64,000 nt of DNA from Pipra filicauda. Taxonomy: Eukaryota > Chordata > Aves > Passeriformes > Pipridae. The notes beneath the pieces are model-generated. The model saw only the letters and a list, made by a program, of their open reading frames with translations, searched no databases and was not told where the DNA came from. Of the stretch, positions 24,636 through 36,432 are shown in pieces. The translations under genes were made by a program, and so were the position numbers. Position 1 is the stretch's first letter. Each line of letters starts with the position of its first letter. The stretch lies in assembly GCF_003945595.2 (NCBI RefSeq), contig NW_024104422.1, forward strand, positions 319,743 to 383,742, written 5' to 3'.

Positions 24636-26682
24636 GACTTCTCCAGCACTCAGGGCTCAAAAACAAACTGCAGTAATGTTGAGCTGCCTTAGTGTTACTA
24701 TGGAAGACAGCATGAAAGCTGTAACCACAGAAAAGATGAATTTTCCATCTCTACAGCAAGCATTTGGCTGGCAGATTCCTACAGGTGCCTGAACATGTCT
24801 CAGAAAGTTTTTCCCTGGCTACCTTAAGAGGATGCCTTCTTGGTAATCTAATTAGTACATAGAATATGGAAAGGATTATAAATAATGTAATTCTCTGGAT
24901 TTCTTAATCACAACAGATTATTTTTTTTCTACTTGCACATCCAAATGTTATTAGTATCTCTGAGAAGAGAATATTGAATGTGGTTTTTGGAAAATGACAC
25001 CTCCTTCGTAACACAGATTTATGGTGGCACGTTCCGGCTGGTGTGCACATGCTCTAACACAGGCTCTGAAAACATATCTGTACACTTCAAAAAGGGAAAA
25101 ACTTAAATTCAGTAGAAGTCAACAGAGTTGCCCAGATGCTTTAAGACAGGCAGGTGTCCTGAAGCGTGAAGAGTCAGAACTGCACACCTCAAAAAACATA
25201 CTAAATATAAAAGGGTTCAAACTGCTACCTCTGGCACGAAAATTTACTACTGGAAATTCTGAGCAACTGATCCTAAGTACCTCTGCCAGTTAACACCAAT
25301 TTACTGGAGAAACTATTTAATGCAAATTCAATGGTACAGAACAGTTGAGTTTGCAGCAAGACCAGTTAGTGTTACCAGCAGCAAGAGACAAGTGTGGAAG
25401 GGCCAACAGAAGAGAAGCCTCCTATGTGCCCTTCTTCTTTCAAGAAAAAGTACCCAGAAAGGACAGGAAAACTGCTGTGACATGGGTTGCAATTCTGGCA
25501 GCCCGACCATGCTGTTAGAAATGCTGTTGCATGTGTTGTACATGCTAAAACTTCTGAAAGTAGCTTCATGTAAAATACAAGTCTTTGATATTTTATTGCA
25601 GTTTAACCTGTTTGCCTGCCAAATTTGGGTGAAACGACTTTGCATTTAACTGAAGCAGGTGAATGTAGTTAGCATCTAATTCCAACTCTCCTTCATTCTT
25701 TATTTTTTCTTTTCTTCACATTTAAACCTTTCAGGTCATTTGTATCAAGTTCAGCAAGCTTGCACTTTCTACTCAAAGCAAAATATTCCCCATAATACAC
25801 TGTGGTTTTTGTCAGACGCTTTCAAATACTTGCTACTGAGATTTTTTTTTTCCTCTGGTTTAGTTTTGAAAGGCAAAAGTGAAATCAAATTTCACTCCCT
25901 AGTAACTCCACATCTGTGTTTCTATGTTACAGAAGATTTGAAAAGAAAAAGAAACTGATTCACTTTGTCCTCTGTCACTGTTCCCAGCTGTGAACTGCAC
26001 CTGCACCGTGACTCACTGAATGCTGAGGAGGCCTACATGCCTGAAAAGCTTAAACAACAATTTAAACAGTGTTCTTCATGTGCCTCACACAGCTAGAGAA
26101 AGAGAAGCTGATTTTATCTTGCTGTTAACACAAAACAAGTGAAGTTTTGGAAAACAACAACAAAACCCATTGAACACTTTGCACGGCCTTTACATACACT
26201 TTGAAACACAGATTCCAAGTCATCTATCTCAGCAAGGTAATAAAGTGCATTTTAAACTTATCTGTTGGTCTTCATAACCAATAAAGACCTAATGAATTCC
26301 TAATGAATTCCTTTTATATTCCTGAAGTCCAAAATACTCTTGTATAAACACATCCTGGCTTTTTTAATTTTTTTTTTTTTACTCTTTAATCAAATCAGTG
26401 CTGTAGTTTATAGCATTTAAAAGTTTTTCGTAATCCACAACTAAGTATTCAATGCAACTCATAAACTAAGCTCTGGTTAACTAGAGCTTAAAAAGAAAAA
26501 AAAAAAGGGAAAGGAAGGTAGAAAGGTAGAAAAAAGTGCACTGGAATAACCTATGTATGAATATACGTGGACAGAACTGGATGCTAAAAGTGAGGGCTAG
26601 TTCCCAACTCATTGCTGGAAATCCTCTTTTGTTTTCCACTGTACCTTGTTTCTCTCAGTTTGGTAAGTTCTTCATCCAACTT

Positions 26683-26700
26683 CCCCCTCCCCCCCCCCCC
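26683..26700. repeat. C-rich run (C5-T-C12)
   Basis: This is a homopolymer-like tract in intron 6. It is a likely sequencing and slippage hotspot. Confidence 0.95.
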
Positions 26701-28742
26701 GATCAGGTCTGATTTTGGCCATTTCTGGCCTTTTGCACTTACAGGCCTTTATGAAACACCAAAGACACTGTGCAGAGCCAACATGAGTCACTATCCTTTA
26801 ATGTTTACATATTAAATTTAGACCTCCTTATTAATAAACTGTATGCTTTCCCTTTCTTTCAATGGTGTCATTCTAATTCAAAGATACTACAAACTTACTT
26901 GGAACTTCACTTTGCTAGAAAAATTTATGAGCTATTTCTCATGGGTTTATCTGAACTAGCACAAACTTTTATGGGAGTCCCTGATGCTGCTGAACTTCCC
27001 CCAAGAAGCCCCACTTTTAATCAGATGTACTTCACAGACCATTCATAAAGCCAGAACAGGAGCTGTGTTCCACTGCATTCAGTCATTGGAACGCTGGTGT
27101 TGGAGCTGAACTGCTCAAATAATAGAAGAATAAGTGAACCTGTGTACTAGTTTGTTTCCTTAAAGCAGACATGGGGTATCTTTCAATTATACCCTAATTG
27201 TTTTTCTCCTCAATTACAGCACAATTTGTGCTTCTGATACATTTATTATTTTCCTGCACTAGCCAGAGGTGGTCTCATATCTATAACCATGAGATTTTAT
27301 ATTCTGAAAATTTTATCATATTTCCATTGAGGACTTTTACAAGTGATCGTTGCATGGGCTAATTCGTGGTCTCATTTCTTCCCAGCACCTTAGATAATCA
27401 GGTCCATCTGGCCATTTAGTGGATTTTTCTTTTTTACTAGATTCTTCTTAGTTTGTACTATTTTTTTGCACAGCCAAAGGTGATACTCTGCAAATGAAAT
27501 GAATATTTGACAACCCAGTGACAGGAATTTAATGTTTAAAATATTTTTATACAGAACCACTTAAAAAGTGGTAACTCAGGCTACATGTAATATAGTCTAC
27601 ATTTCTGTATACTTCATTGAAGTAGAGGCTTATGCAGCATCTAAGTTAAAGATTAGAAACATATATCTATTAGGAACATTTTGTCTGCCTTGACAGTTTA
27701 TTTGGATGTGGAGAAAAAATTGGTTTATGGCCCAATAACTGGCATTTTTCCAAGTCTATTATCTAAGAACAAATCCAGTATATAGTCTTGAAATATATCC
27801 TTCTTTATCAGGAATTTGGGGGCTCTGCATCTGCTCTGGTCCTCTCATTTTTCTGTGTCACTAACACTGATGTGATGGATCTCTTTGGGTTTGTTACAAT
27901 GCGATAGCCTACTCAGAAATTTTGTGAGGTTCTCTAGTGGGGAAAAGGGCCCAAAATAGAAGGGATAGTTTATGCAAAAGCTAGTAAAGAAGGAAAGCTT
28001 AAGTCACAATGAGAAATATGATGAGAACAGCCATATGAAGGGAGTCTAGAAAAAATCTGGCCTCTTATTCTGTTTCACAGCTCTCTATTCCTTTTTCAAC
28101 TGATTCTGGGCATGCACATGATAATTACCACAATGCTCTCAAAAGCCCAGTTCCGCTTTAAGGGTATTTTCTTCCTTTATTTCACCAAAGATTTTCACAA
28201 AATGCACCTGACTGATGACTGATATCCAAAGGATTTGATGAATCCATGAAGTTTTGCCAGCTGCTTTCAATGGATCTATTTACCTTTACAGAGAATCGCA
28301 GATTCATTTTAAAAAAAAGCCAACAGGAACCTCTTACCTGCATAAAAGTCTGCATTACTACTCAAAAAAAATAAAGTCATTACCCCACTTCCACATACAG
28401 AATATAGTTTTAAAGTTATGCACCATTTGCAGATAACTAAGTAGAGTTTAAAAGAAGTGGTATAGGTTTTGGAGGGAATTTACACTCTTATGAGATGTGG
28501 ACGTTTTATATCTGTAAACATTCATGACTTGCTGACCTGCTTCCACAACAAAATTTAATACCCAAATAATTTAATTGTATGTGTGACATTCTTTCTTGTA
28601 CCTTCTTAAAAGACTGTTGAGCCTCCCTACAGAAATACATTCTGCAAAGAAAGGAAGACCAGATTTTTTTAAAAAAATATCACAACTTTAACAGGAAGCC
28701 TTATGCACTGTTTGCATACAGATTTGACTGCTAAGGACTTAC

Positions 28743-28883
28743 CACACCCCACCAAAGGGCATCAGCATAGCTGGAGAAACCTGTCTTTCCATCTTCATCA
28801 ACTGCATCCTTCTCAGCAAGATAAACAAAATAGGATGAAAAAATTAACCCCAAGAATCCAATGTACAACGTGGTTATGAGTTC
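28743..28883 (-). CDS. KCNQ1: KCNQ1 exon 6: S5, pore turret, pore helix
   Basis: This 141-bp exon has the human length and holds 47 whole codons. The acceptor is cttttaatag above 28883 and the donor gtaagt below 28743. It covers human residues 261-307, starting [19 protein letters not shown] (S5) and ending [10 protein letters not shown] (pore helix). The turret between them reads [15 protein letters not shown]. The human turret has an N-glycosylation sequon at Asn289 (NES). Here the matching codon is Asp (DED), so no N-x-S/T remains in this exon. Everything else is conserved. Confidence 0.97.
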
Positions 28884-31800
28884 CTATTAAAAGAGAAAGC
28901 AAACAAGCGCATCAGGTTTACATCATGCATATTCTATCATTGTAAAACATTGTAAAACACTGTAAATTATCTGGGGGTCTTTTGGATCACAGTAGAAAAA
29001 TTAATCTGTTATATTTCAGGTATAAAATTTGCCTCCAGTGAAACAGGTAGCGCAGTAACTTGTTTTCTATGCATACCAGGCTAAAGAGTTCAAAAAGCTA
29101 TCATTAATATGAGATCATTTGGGCAGCTAAATGTAGAGTGGGACATCTCTCCTAATTATGCCTTGTGAATGGAAATCATTCCACTTAACTGTCCACTTAA
29201 AATAGTAAATCTCTAAACATTTTTAAAATATCAAAACAGCTTCAGAAATGCAGTTTCTGAACAGTACACAGAAATAACAGTGAAGAAATAACAACCATAT
29301 CATGTGATTATGGGCATATCTAAGCAATGAACTTGTGTATCTGATGTTTAGATTGCTTAAGATTAAGCACTTTCATGTTAAGATAAAACAACTGAAGATA
29401 AAATACGTTGGGCAGGTGTAACCTCTACTTCAGTGCTGAAAAGCAAGGCCGGGGCAGTTTATTAGAAGAGACTTTTGTTAGGGCATGATGCAGTTCTTGT
29501 GAATATACAATTTTCTCTATAGATTTTTGGACAGGAAGGTTGTATCACAGCTGATGTGACTCCGGTGCAGGATTGTTACAGACTTCAGGAAAAGTGTGCT
29601 TGCACATTTAAACAAGCCAAAATGTGTGGTGTCCCAGATGCAAAAACCTGTAAAGCTTTTAAAAAGCAGGGCTATGTTGTATTCAAATGAGATATTCACA
29701 TACCCCTCAGGAAAATCCAATACCTAGTTATGAGGGGAAAAAAACTTATTTTAATTCCTTAAAGTTTACATGCATTATTCCTATATTTTCTTTGCACATA
29801 TTTAGCCATCTCTTCTTTATTAAACGTTGCACTACATCTTCACTGGCATCTTCCCTAAGGTTTCTCTTTCCATTTCTCTTTCCTTGCACCCAAACCAACA
29901 AGGAAATTAAAATACTTCCATAAGATAAAGTTAAAATTAAAACCTATCTGAGAAGGATTGCCTCTAGTTCTAAAGTATGGCAGGTTTTCACAGATTTCCT
30001 GCAATACTCTACCCATGTTTCTTTAACTGTTTGTGACAGAAGGTTCAGTTTTATCATCAAACTTCCTTCAGATTTTCTTTTTTATTTTTTTCTTTTCATT
30101 TCCTTAAAAGAGCTTTCTGGGGAAAGGTATCCCTGGTATCTAGTAACTGCATTCAGCAGCAGGAACTGTACATATTTTTCCTTCTCCTAAGCATTAATTA
30201 AAATCTAGGTTCAGCAAGTCTTTAAGTGATCTTGGCACAAAGCAAAAATAGGTGTTTTTCCTCTAATCATTTAATAATGACCTAAATAATGAATTTTGAT
30301 AGTATTTAGTTTGGCCCATGGGCAAGTCTTTTAATTCAAGCCTTAACTTTTGCTAAACAAGGCAGCTGAAAGAGGAAATAAAACCTGGAGTTTCAGTAGT
30401 TCAGATTTCTGTGCGGGTCACCTTTATTTTCTCATCTTTATCTAATGATAATGGTACACTGTGTGCCTGCAGATACCACTTCACTGCTTTGAAAAGCTCC
30501 TTGTGTTAATGTACGTAACTAACTATTTGCATCTCTGTAATTTTTCACAACTTTTTGACTTGCCTTCACAGTGTTTTTTCAGTGCAAGACGAAGCTGCAA
30601 AACACCTGAGACTGTAAGTTCTGTGATGCACAGGAGACCACAGCAGAAATGGAGGCTAATTCCTGTTGCCTGCTTACACAGAAAACACTTCTGCTTTCAT
30701 GTCTAGTAGATTTGTGACTTCCTTCCACATCAACAGAAATCTCTTAGTTACACCTGGCACGTTGCTGACATCTCAGAGGTTAATAGATTTTTGCCTGTTA
30801 TTGAGGAGCGTCCATCTCTGCTTTCTTTCAGTGTTGTCCCAGAGGACAGAATTAGAGAGTGGATGATAATTAGAATATATCTGTTTTAAGTGGCTTTTGG
30901 GGGAGCAGGGAGGAAAATATGCTTTTCAGAAGTGCTATGCATAGACTTAGGAGATCCTTTCAAAGTGGCTGAATTATCAACAGGACTACTCAGCTTATTT
31001 CACCACTGGTGCCCCTCAGCTCCAGTACTATTCATCTAGAGACTGAAATCTTTTTAAGTAAAGGCCAGATGAAAGTATAATTGCCTTAGACTTTTTCTAA
31101 ATGTCATCACTCCGTGTGACATATGTATAGGGAGAAAAACTAACACATGCCTATATTTAATTATAAGAACAATGACAGCAATCTCATACATACTGCATTT
31201 AATAAATAACAAAATAAAATTGAATATTGAGAGAGTTTTTGAAAACTTAGATAGATCTACATTTTCAGTTACGATAAGGACCACACAATACAAAGTTCAA
31301 CACTTGGGAAAAATACAAGGAAATCCCAAATCTCAACTCATTGCTAACTCCCTCCTAAAAGCAGTAGAAGATCTCACAAAACAAGGTGAGTGATGAGAAA
31401 AAATAAGTGAGAGGCTTAAAAGCTGAAGCTAGATTGGCTAACTCAGTTTTTCAGTAAGCTGCCTGATTTCTCCATGTCTTTCCATCACCACATACCATAT
31501 TGAATCATGTCTTGTTGCTTTTGGCGAGAAATCCTTGTATAAGCTCAACCTGCTGAAAATAGAAGAGCCAAACTGGGCCTGAGTGAGCTAATAAAGCTAT
31601 ATGTAAAATTCCAAAACACATGGAAATCATTGGTGACAACTTCACTACGCTCCTCTGGGCCCACAGAGGTACAAATGCTTGCTATTTTCACAGGTCACAA
31701 AAATGTGGATTTATTTTCTCACATTGTTTAATGGTTATGGGCCCCATTTTTTCTCAAAGAGTATCAAACTCAAAAAATAGATGAGGACTTTGTACTCTGC

Positions 31801-33445
31801 CAGAGAAGAAAAAGCAGTTGAGGTGTTTTTGTTTTGGTTTGGGGTTTTTTTTGTTGTTGTTTTTTTTTTAAACAAAAATTTCTTTCAGGGACTGGATAGG
31901 AATAAAGGTTACCGTGTTAGAGTTTCAGCTACACTTGTCCAATGTCAATACAGAACTCTGTGTTTGATATTTTTTTTATTAATGTGTTAGTGGGTGATCT
32001 GCTTGGACAAGTACTACAGATCTGTAGAGTTTTATTTATCATCATAATCACTGCTTTGGGGTAGCAGAATTTCAGGTGCGTTTACTCATAAATGCACTTC
32101 TCCAAGGTTTTTTTTTTTTTTCCTTTTAAATCATTGAACTTATTTATGCTCGTGACATTTAAGATTTAAGTGTCGCATTTTAGAGATAGTATTTCCTGAT
32201 TCTTGACTAAAACTCTGAACACCCACAGGAAAAAAATTTCTCAAACACCTCTGTAAGCAAATGCTGAGAAAGTGTATTTGGATATCAGCTCTGCCCTAGC
32301 TAGATATCCAGGCAATGTGAGCATAATAAATGGAGACCACACAGACTTGGAGCATTAAAAGTCATCCTGTTGTACAGTATGAAAGGAGGCTTTATACTGG
32401 AGCACTTTGGTGTGCATCACTGCTGCACAGCCATCGTGACAAAAAATTTCCTACAGTACTGGGGGGGGAGGGAAGAATAAAGGGAAGAAAATTAAATTGT
32501 AGTATTAAATTAATCACTTGGATTAAGCACCTCCCATTCTCTGTCTCAGAATAAGTTTTCTAAATAGAAAATTTTAAAATGTCTGTGTGGAAATCTGTAA
32601 CTATTAGTCAGTGTCTGGGGAACAAATCTACACCCATAAAGCATAAGTTAACCACCCTTAGAAGTCTGATGTGAACATTAATAGCAGAGTATTAGCCCTC
32701 CACAGTGTGGTATGATATGCAAAATTAAAAGGCTAATGCTGTAAGTTTCTGTTATACTGATAAAGCTGAGTGGGCTACAGAGATTCTGTGAAGACTCAAA
32801 AAGAAGCCTACAACTAGACTTTTTTTAAAGTCTGCAGAAAAACTTCTAAGCTCTTCCTGCTTAATGGACTTTTAGACAGAACAATTGTTTCAAAGCTTTA
32901 ACAGACACATAACTACTTATAGCCAAATTTACCTCTGAGACTGCACCCTTAAGAAAGCAACTTTTCTTGCATATTATCATAACATAGTTCATATTTTTAT
33001 TTATAGAATGCATTTGAAAACTCCTTATTCAGGCAGAGAAAATAGAATTATTTAAATAATTTACTTTTCCGCTAGTATTTCTTTTTCCATGCAGCAACCA
33101 AGCAAGGAACACATCTTCCATGAAGACAGTGGACAATATTTGCAATATAAAAGGCAGCCCATATAACTGCATTTAATAAATTATACTGAAGGATAACATC
33201 AAAGAGTACAGCAGTTCATTTCCAAAAAAAAAACCCCAAACTGATGCTTAAACCCTGTTATCCACTGCCCTGAATAGTTAAGAATAGTTTCCCATTTTAA
33301 AAATAGAAAGAAACACATGATGGACTTTTAAAGTATTTTTGTTCTTGCAACAGAGAAGTACATTTAAACCAGACTATGATTTGAAGTCCACAAAAGGAAT
33401 TTACTAAAGTAAACAAAATGCTGGGGATCCTTAAAAGTCAAGTAC
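28884..33445 (-). other. KCNQ1 intron 5 (4.6 kb)
   Basis: The intron contains a T/G-rich tract at 31823-31871, a T-run near 32107-32120 and an 8-bp G-run near 32461. A short tandem of CATTGTAAAA-like units lies near 28939-28967, close to exon 6. No gene or clear transposon was seen. Confidence 0.88.
31823..31871. repeat. T/G-rich low-complexity tract
   Basis: TTTTGTTTTGGTTTGGGG is followed by T-runs with GTTGTTG, in the same style as the other T/G tracts in this window. Confidence 0.85.
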
Positions 33446-33542
33446 CTGACGATGTATGAAAACAACTGATCCCAAAAGTCTCCAGGTGCCTCCCTGTCGA
33501 TCCACATGGAGCATGCGAAGTATCTGGAGAAATCGGATGCCC
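33446..33542 (-). CDS. KCNQ1: KCNQ1 exon 5: S4 voltage sensor and S4-S5 linker
   Basis: This 97-bp exon has the human length. The acceptor is tcttgcag above 33542 and the donor gtacttg below 33446. The first base completes Arg228. The following 32 codons, Gly229 to Gln260, appear identical to the remembered human protein: [20 protein letters not shown], then [12 protein letters not shown]. The S4 charges Arg231, Arg237 and Arg243, with His240 and the KCNQ1-typical Gln234, are all present. The S4-S5 linker that couples voltage sensor to gate is intact. Complete identity fits strong purifying selection and a working gene. Confidence 0.98.
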
Positions 33543-36353
33543 CTGCAAGAAAAACAGGGCATTAAATAAAAAATAGTGCTCTGTCTACCCACAGTTGGCT
33601 ACATGCACTAATGTGCTGCCATATTAGAGAACTGTGATAGCAACGCCCCTGGCCAGGGTTGCATCTCAGATTTGAGGCATCTCAGTAGACTCTGTGTTTA
33701 GATTTCATTATAGTCATATATATATAAATAGGAAAAGAATTATTTAACAGAAAAACAAAGAAGCTCAGGGGGAAGTTGCCTATTTTATATGATTCTGATT
33801 GTCAAATGCCTCCTTTCCAATGAAAACCAGTTTGCTAACACAGGTAGGAGCAAACTTTTTTCTCTATTTGCCAAAAGCAGAATATGAATCAAACATGGTA
33901 TCACTGACGTCCTTCTTGTGTGAGTTATAGAAATGATCTAATTGGAAATAGATACAGTTCTATGTCTTTTTAGGGCAATAAGTGAATCATAACCTTCATA
34001 TTTTCAACTAATGAAAAATAATTGTCCATATGGTTCCTCAGTGTAGTTTTATTCCATGGAAATATTTTATTTAGTCATACTTTTGACAATGAACTTTGTT
34101 TGCCTACAGTCATCCACCTTAGTGACCTATCCCTGAAACAAACCAGTGAAGAGCAGGAAAGGATACATGCCGAATTCATCTATGCGAAAACTTTTCACTA
34201 AAAGTATTTTTGGCTCTTTTTATCTACCCTTAAAATTTTGTTGTGGATGTAGGTTTTGCTTTTTACCTCAGACTTCTTATTTCAAGTCCACTGTGGCTGC
34301 ATTTTTCTGGGCTACACCTATAAGCTGGAAACTCAGCCATCCTGCAGCCACTGGTGTTACTCACTCTGGGAAGGCAGGTTGTCTTCTGCAATAACCAACT
34401 CTTCCTTTATTCAGAAAGCAGATGTTCTGAGCTCTCACAGCTGACAGTCAAACGATCAAAAGCTTGTCATCAAAAGCACTCAACAATCCTGACTATCAAT
34501 CACATATCAGTGACCAGGTACATGAACGCCATGGTTTGTTATTTATTTGATATGCCATCAGAATAACAATTTTAATTAGCAGGAAACTTTTAAAGATTCA
34601 CTTAAAACCTGCTAATTAAAACACGAGTTCAAGAATTACAAGGCTACCAAATATGTGAGCACCAATAGGCTTACACAATGCAATTGCTCACTGGTTGCTC
34701 CTCTCAGGAGGGGAGAGATCTACATGTAACACCCCTGTACAATTATTAGACACATCTCTGGATGCCACAATCAGACCTTGATTTTCCTGTCTTTTGAATC
34801 CAAGCTGGTTACAGCTATATTACTGCCAAGTGCTGACATGCATGGTACAGGCTGGCAGTTTTACAAACGAAGGTTTAAAAAACATGACGGTGAACAAGAA
34901 AATCCAGATAGCCCCCAACCATGCACAACACATATCCACTGAAAAGGAAAAAGGAATTTGTTGGAATGAAGACCTCTTTTATCAATTTGGTGACCTTGAA
35001 CAGTGAGGAGGTTGGAGGACTCTGCTGGAAGCTCTGCTGCTCGGTTCCAGTCTCACTGGTTGCTGCAGTGAGCAAAACGTCAACCTGTCACACCTGGGGG
35101 GGGATCTGGAGCCTGGAACTTCATTCTACGAGTAAACAACCTGACATGCGTGCACCCATGTTTTCTGGGCTTGCTGGGATTGGAGGGAGGTACAAAGAGG
35201 ACCTTAACAGTACACCTTAAAAGCAACAAAAGCAAAGACAAGGTATATGAGATTCATTCCTTCCTAATTCAACAACACTCACGTCACAGTTCTGAGGAAA
35301 TCTGATGGAACTAAGACTTGTCTGACCCTGATGGTTTTTCAGTGGAGCAATAACAACACTGCAGAGATGTGGGTTAAGCTTCTCTGTCAGAGCATTCTGA
35401 GATGTACTACAGTGACTGTGTGATTGAACAGTGGGAAATGCTGCACTGAGCCCAAACCCAACTGGGTCACACATAAACACAGAGCAGGCCTTTCCATAAG
35501 AGTCCTTCCTACACTTCTAGTTGAATTCAACAAAATCTTTGGAATTTTCACATTCACCCTCCTCTTCTCCTATACAAGCTGATAAATCACATTCATGTAG
35601 CTCGTGTGAGCCTTTATTATCATGTAAGGATTAATGTTCTATGGTAAGAGTCACCTTAAAAATGCTTTATACCTGTAGTTCCCTCCAGTGCTTGTTTACA
35701 CAGCTAGAGAGTTTAGACAGTACTGTACATTCTCACTTCCTAGTGATCAGATTGCATTGGAAATCAGAGGCTTGTAACAAAACATGCATCATGTCTTGCA
35801 AGTTAAGTTAGCTTATCATTCTTTTCTTCTATTTATCCACTTTTCCTCCCAAAACAAGCTTGCAGTGCTTGATGCAAGCTGAACAAACACTGTAGACATC
35901 AAATGTTTCTGGTTCATGTACAGTATGAGTTACTTGTGCCAAACAAATCCACCAAAGCATAATTACTCTTTAAACAAAGTAATTACTCATACTCAAAAAG
36001 TACTGAGTTAAGTGCTGTCTGGATTACTTCTTAAATAAACTGATGTTCTGTAATACTCTCTTGTCTCAGAAGGAGAGCTGTTTGATGTTTTATATAGGAC
36101 AGAACATTTAGTTTTTTCCATTTGGCTTCAGCATTCCCACCATTTTTCATATGCCTTGTTCCTGTACTCTTGTTCCCCAACAGTGATCAAGCACAAAAGC
36201 ATACAGTCCTCCACTGTCCAGTGTTTCAACAGAATAACTTTTCCTACAGTAGGAAAATCAGAAATACATCTAATTCAGAAATCAGGAAATTAGATATACA
36301 TCTGATGGTAACATCTGTGGTACTGAAGAGCTACAGTCACTAGAAGAACATAC
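33543..36353 (-). other. KCNQ1 intron 4 (2.8 kb)
   Basis: No named repeat or gene was recognised. An 8-bp G-run occurs at 35096-35103. Translations of about 100 codons near 34921-35220 and 35217-35480 look like chance open frames. Confidence 0.88.
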
Positions 36354-36432
36354 CTTATTGCAGAGGTAGCAAACACCTGTCCATTAGATCCTATGCTCAG
36401 AACAATAATTGAGGCTACTACCACAATGAGAT
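36354..36432 (-). CDS. KCNQ1: KCNQ1 exon 4: S3, S3-S4 loop, first S4 arginine
   Basis: This 79-bp exon has the human length. The acceptor is aacag above 36432, preceded on the minus strand by a long T-run. The donor is gtatgt below 36354. The first two bases complete Asp202, and the last two begin Arg228. It encodes LIVVVASIIVLSIGSNGQVF, then ATSAI. S3 is conserved. Ser replaces Cys214 and Asn replaces Lys218 of the human protein, both close to the outer end of S3. Confidence 0.97.

Larger units (their letters stand above)
21851..28742 (-). other. KCNQ1 intron 6 (6.9 kb)
   Basis: The first part in plus coordinates, up to about 23740, is GC-richer and may be an unidentified old repeat (separate entry). 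The rest is AT-rich. It has a T/G-rich tract at 24579-24635, a C-rich run at 26683-26700 and a duplicated TAATGAATTCC near 26290-26312. No exon was recognised between exons 6 and 7. Confidence 0.88.
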
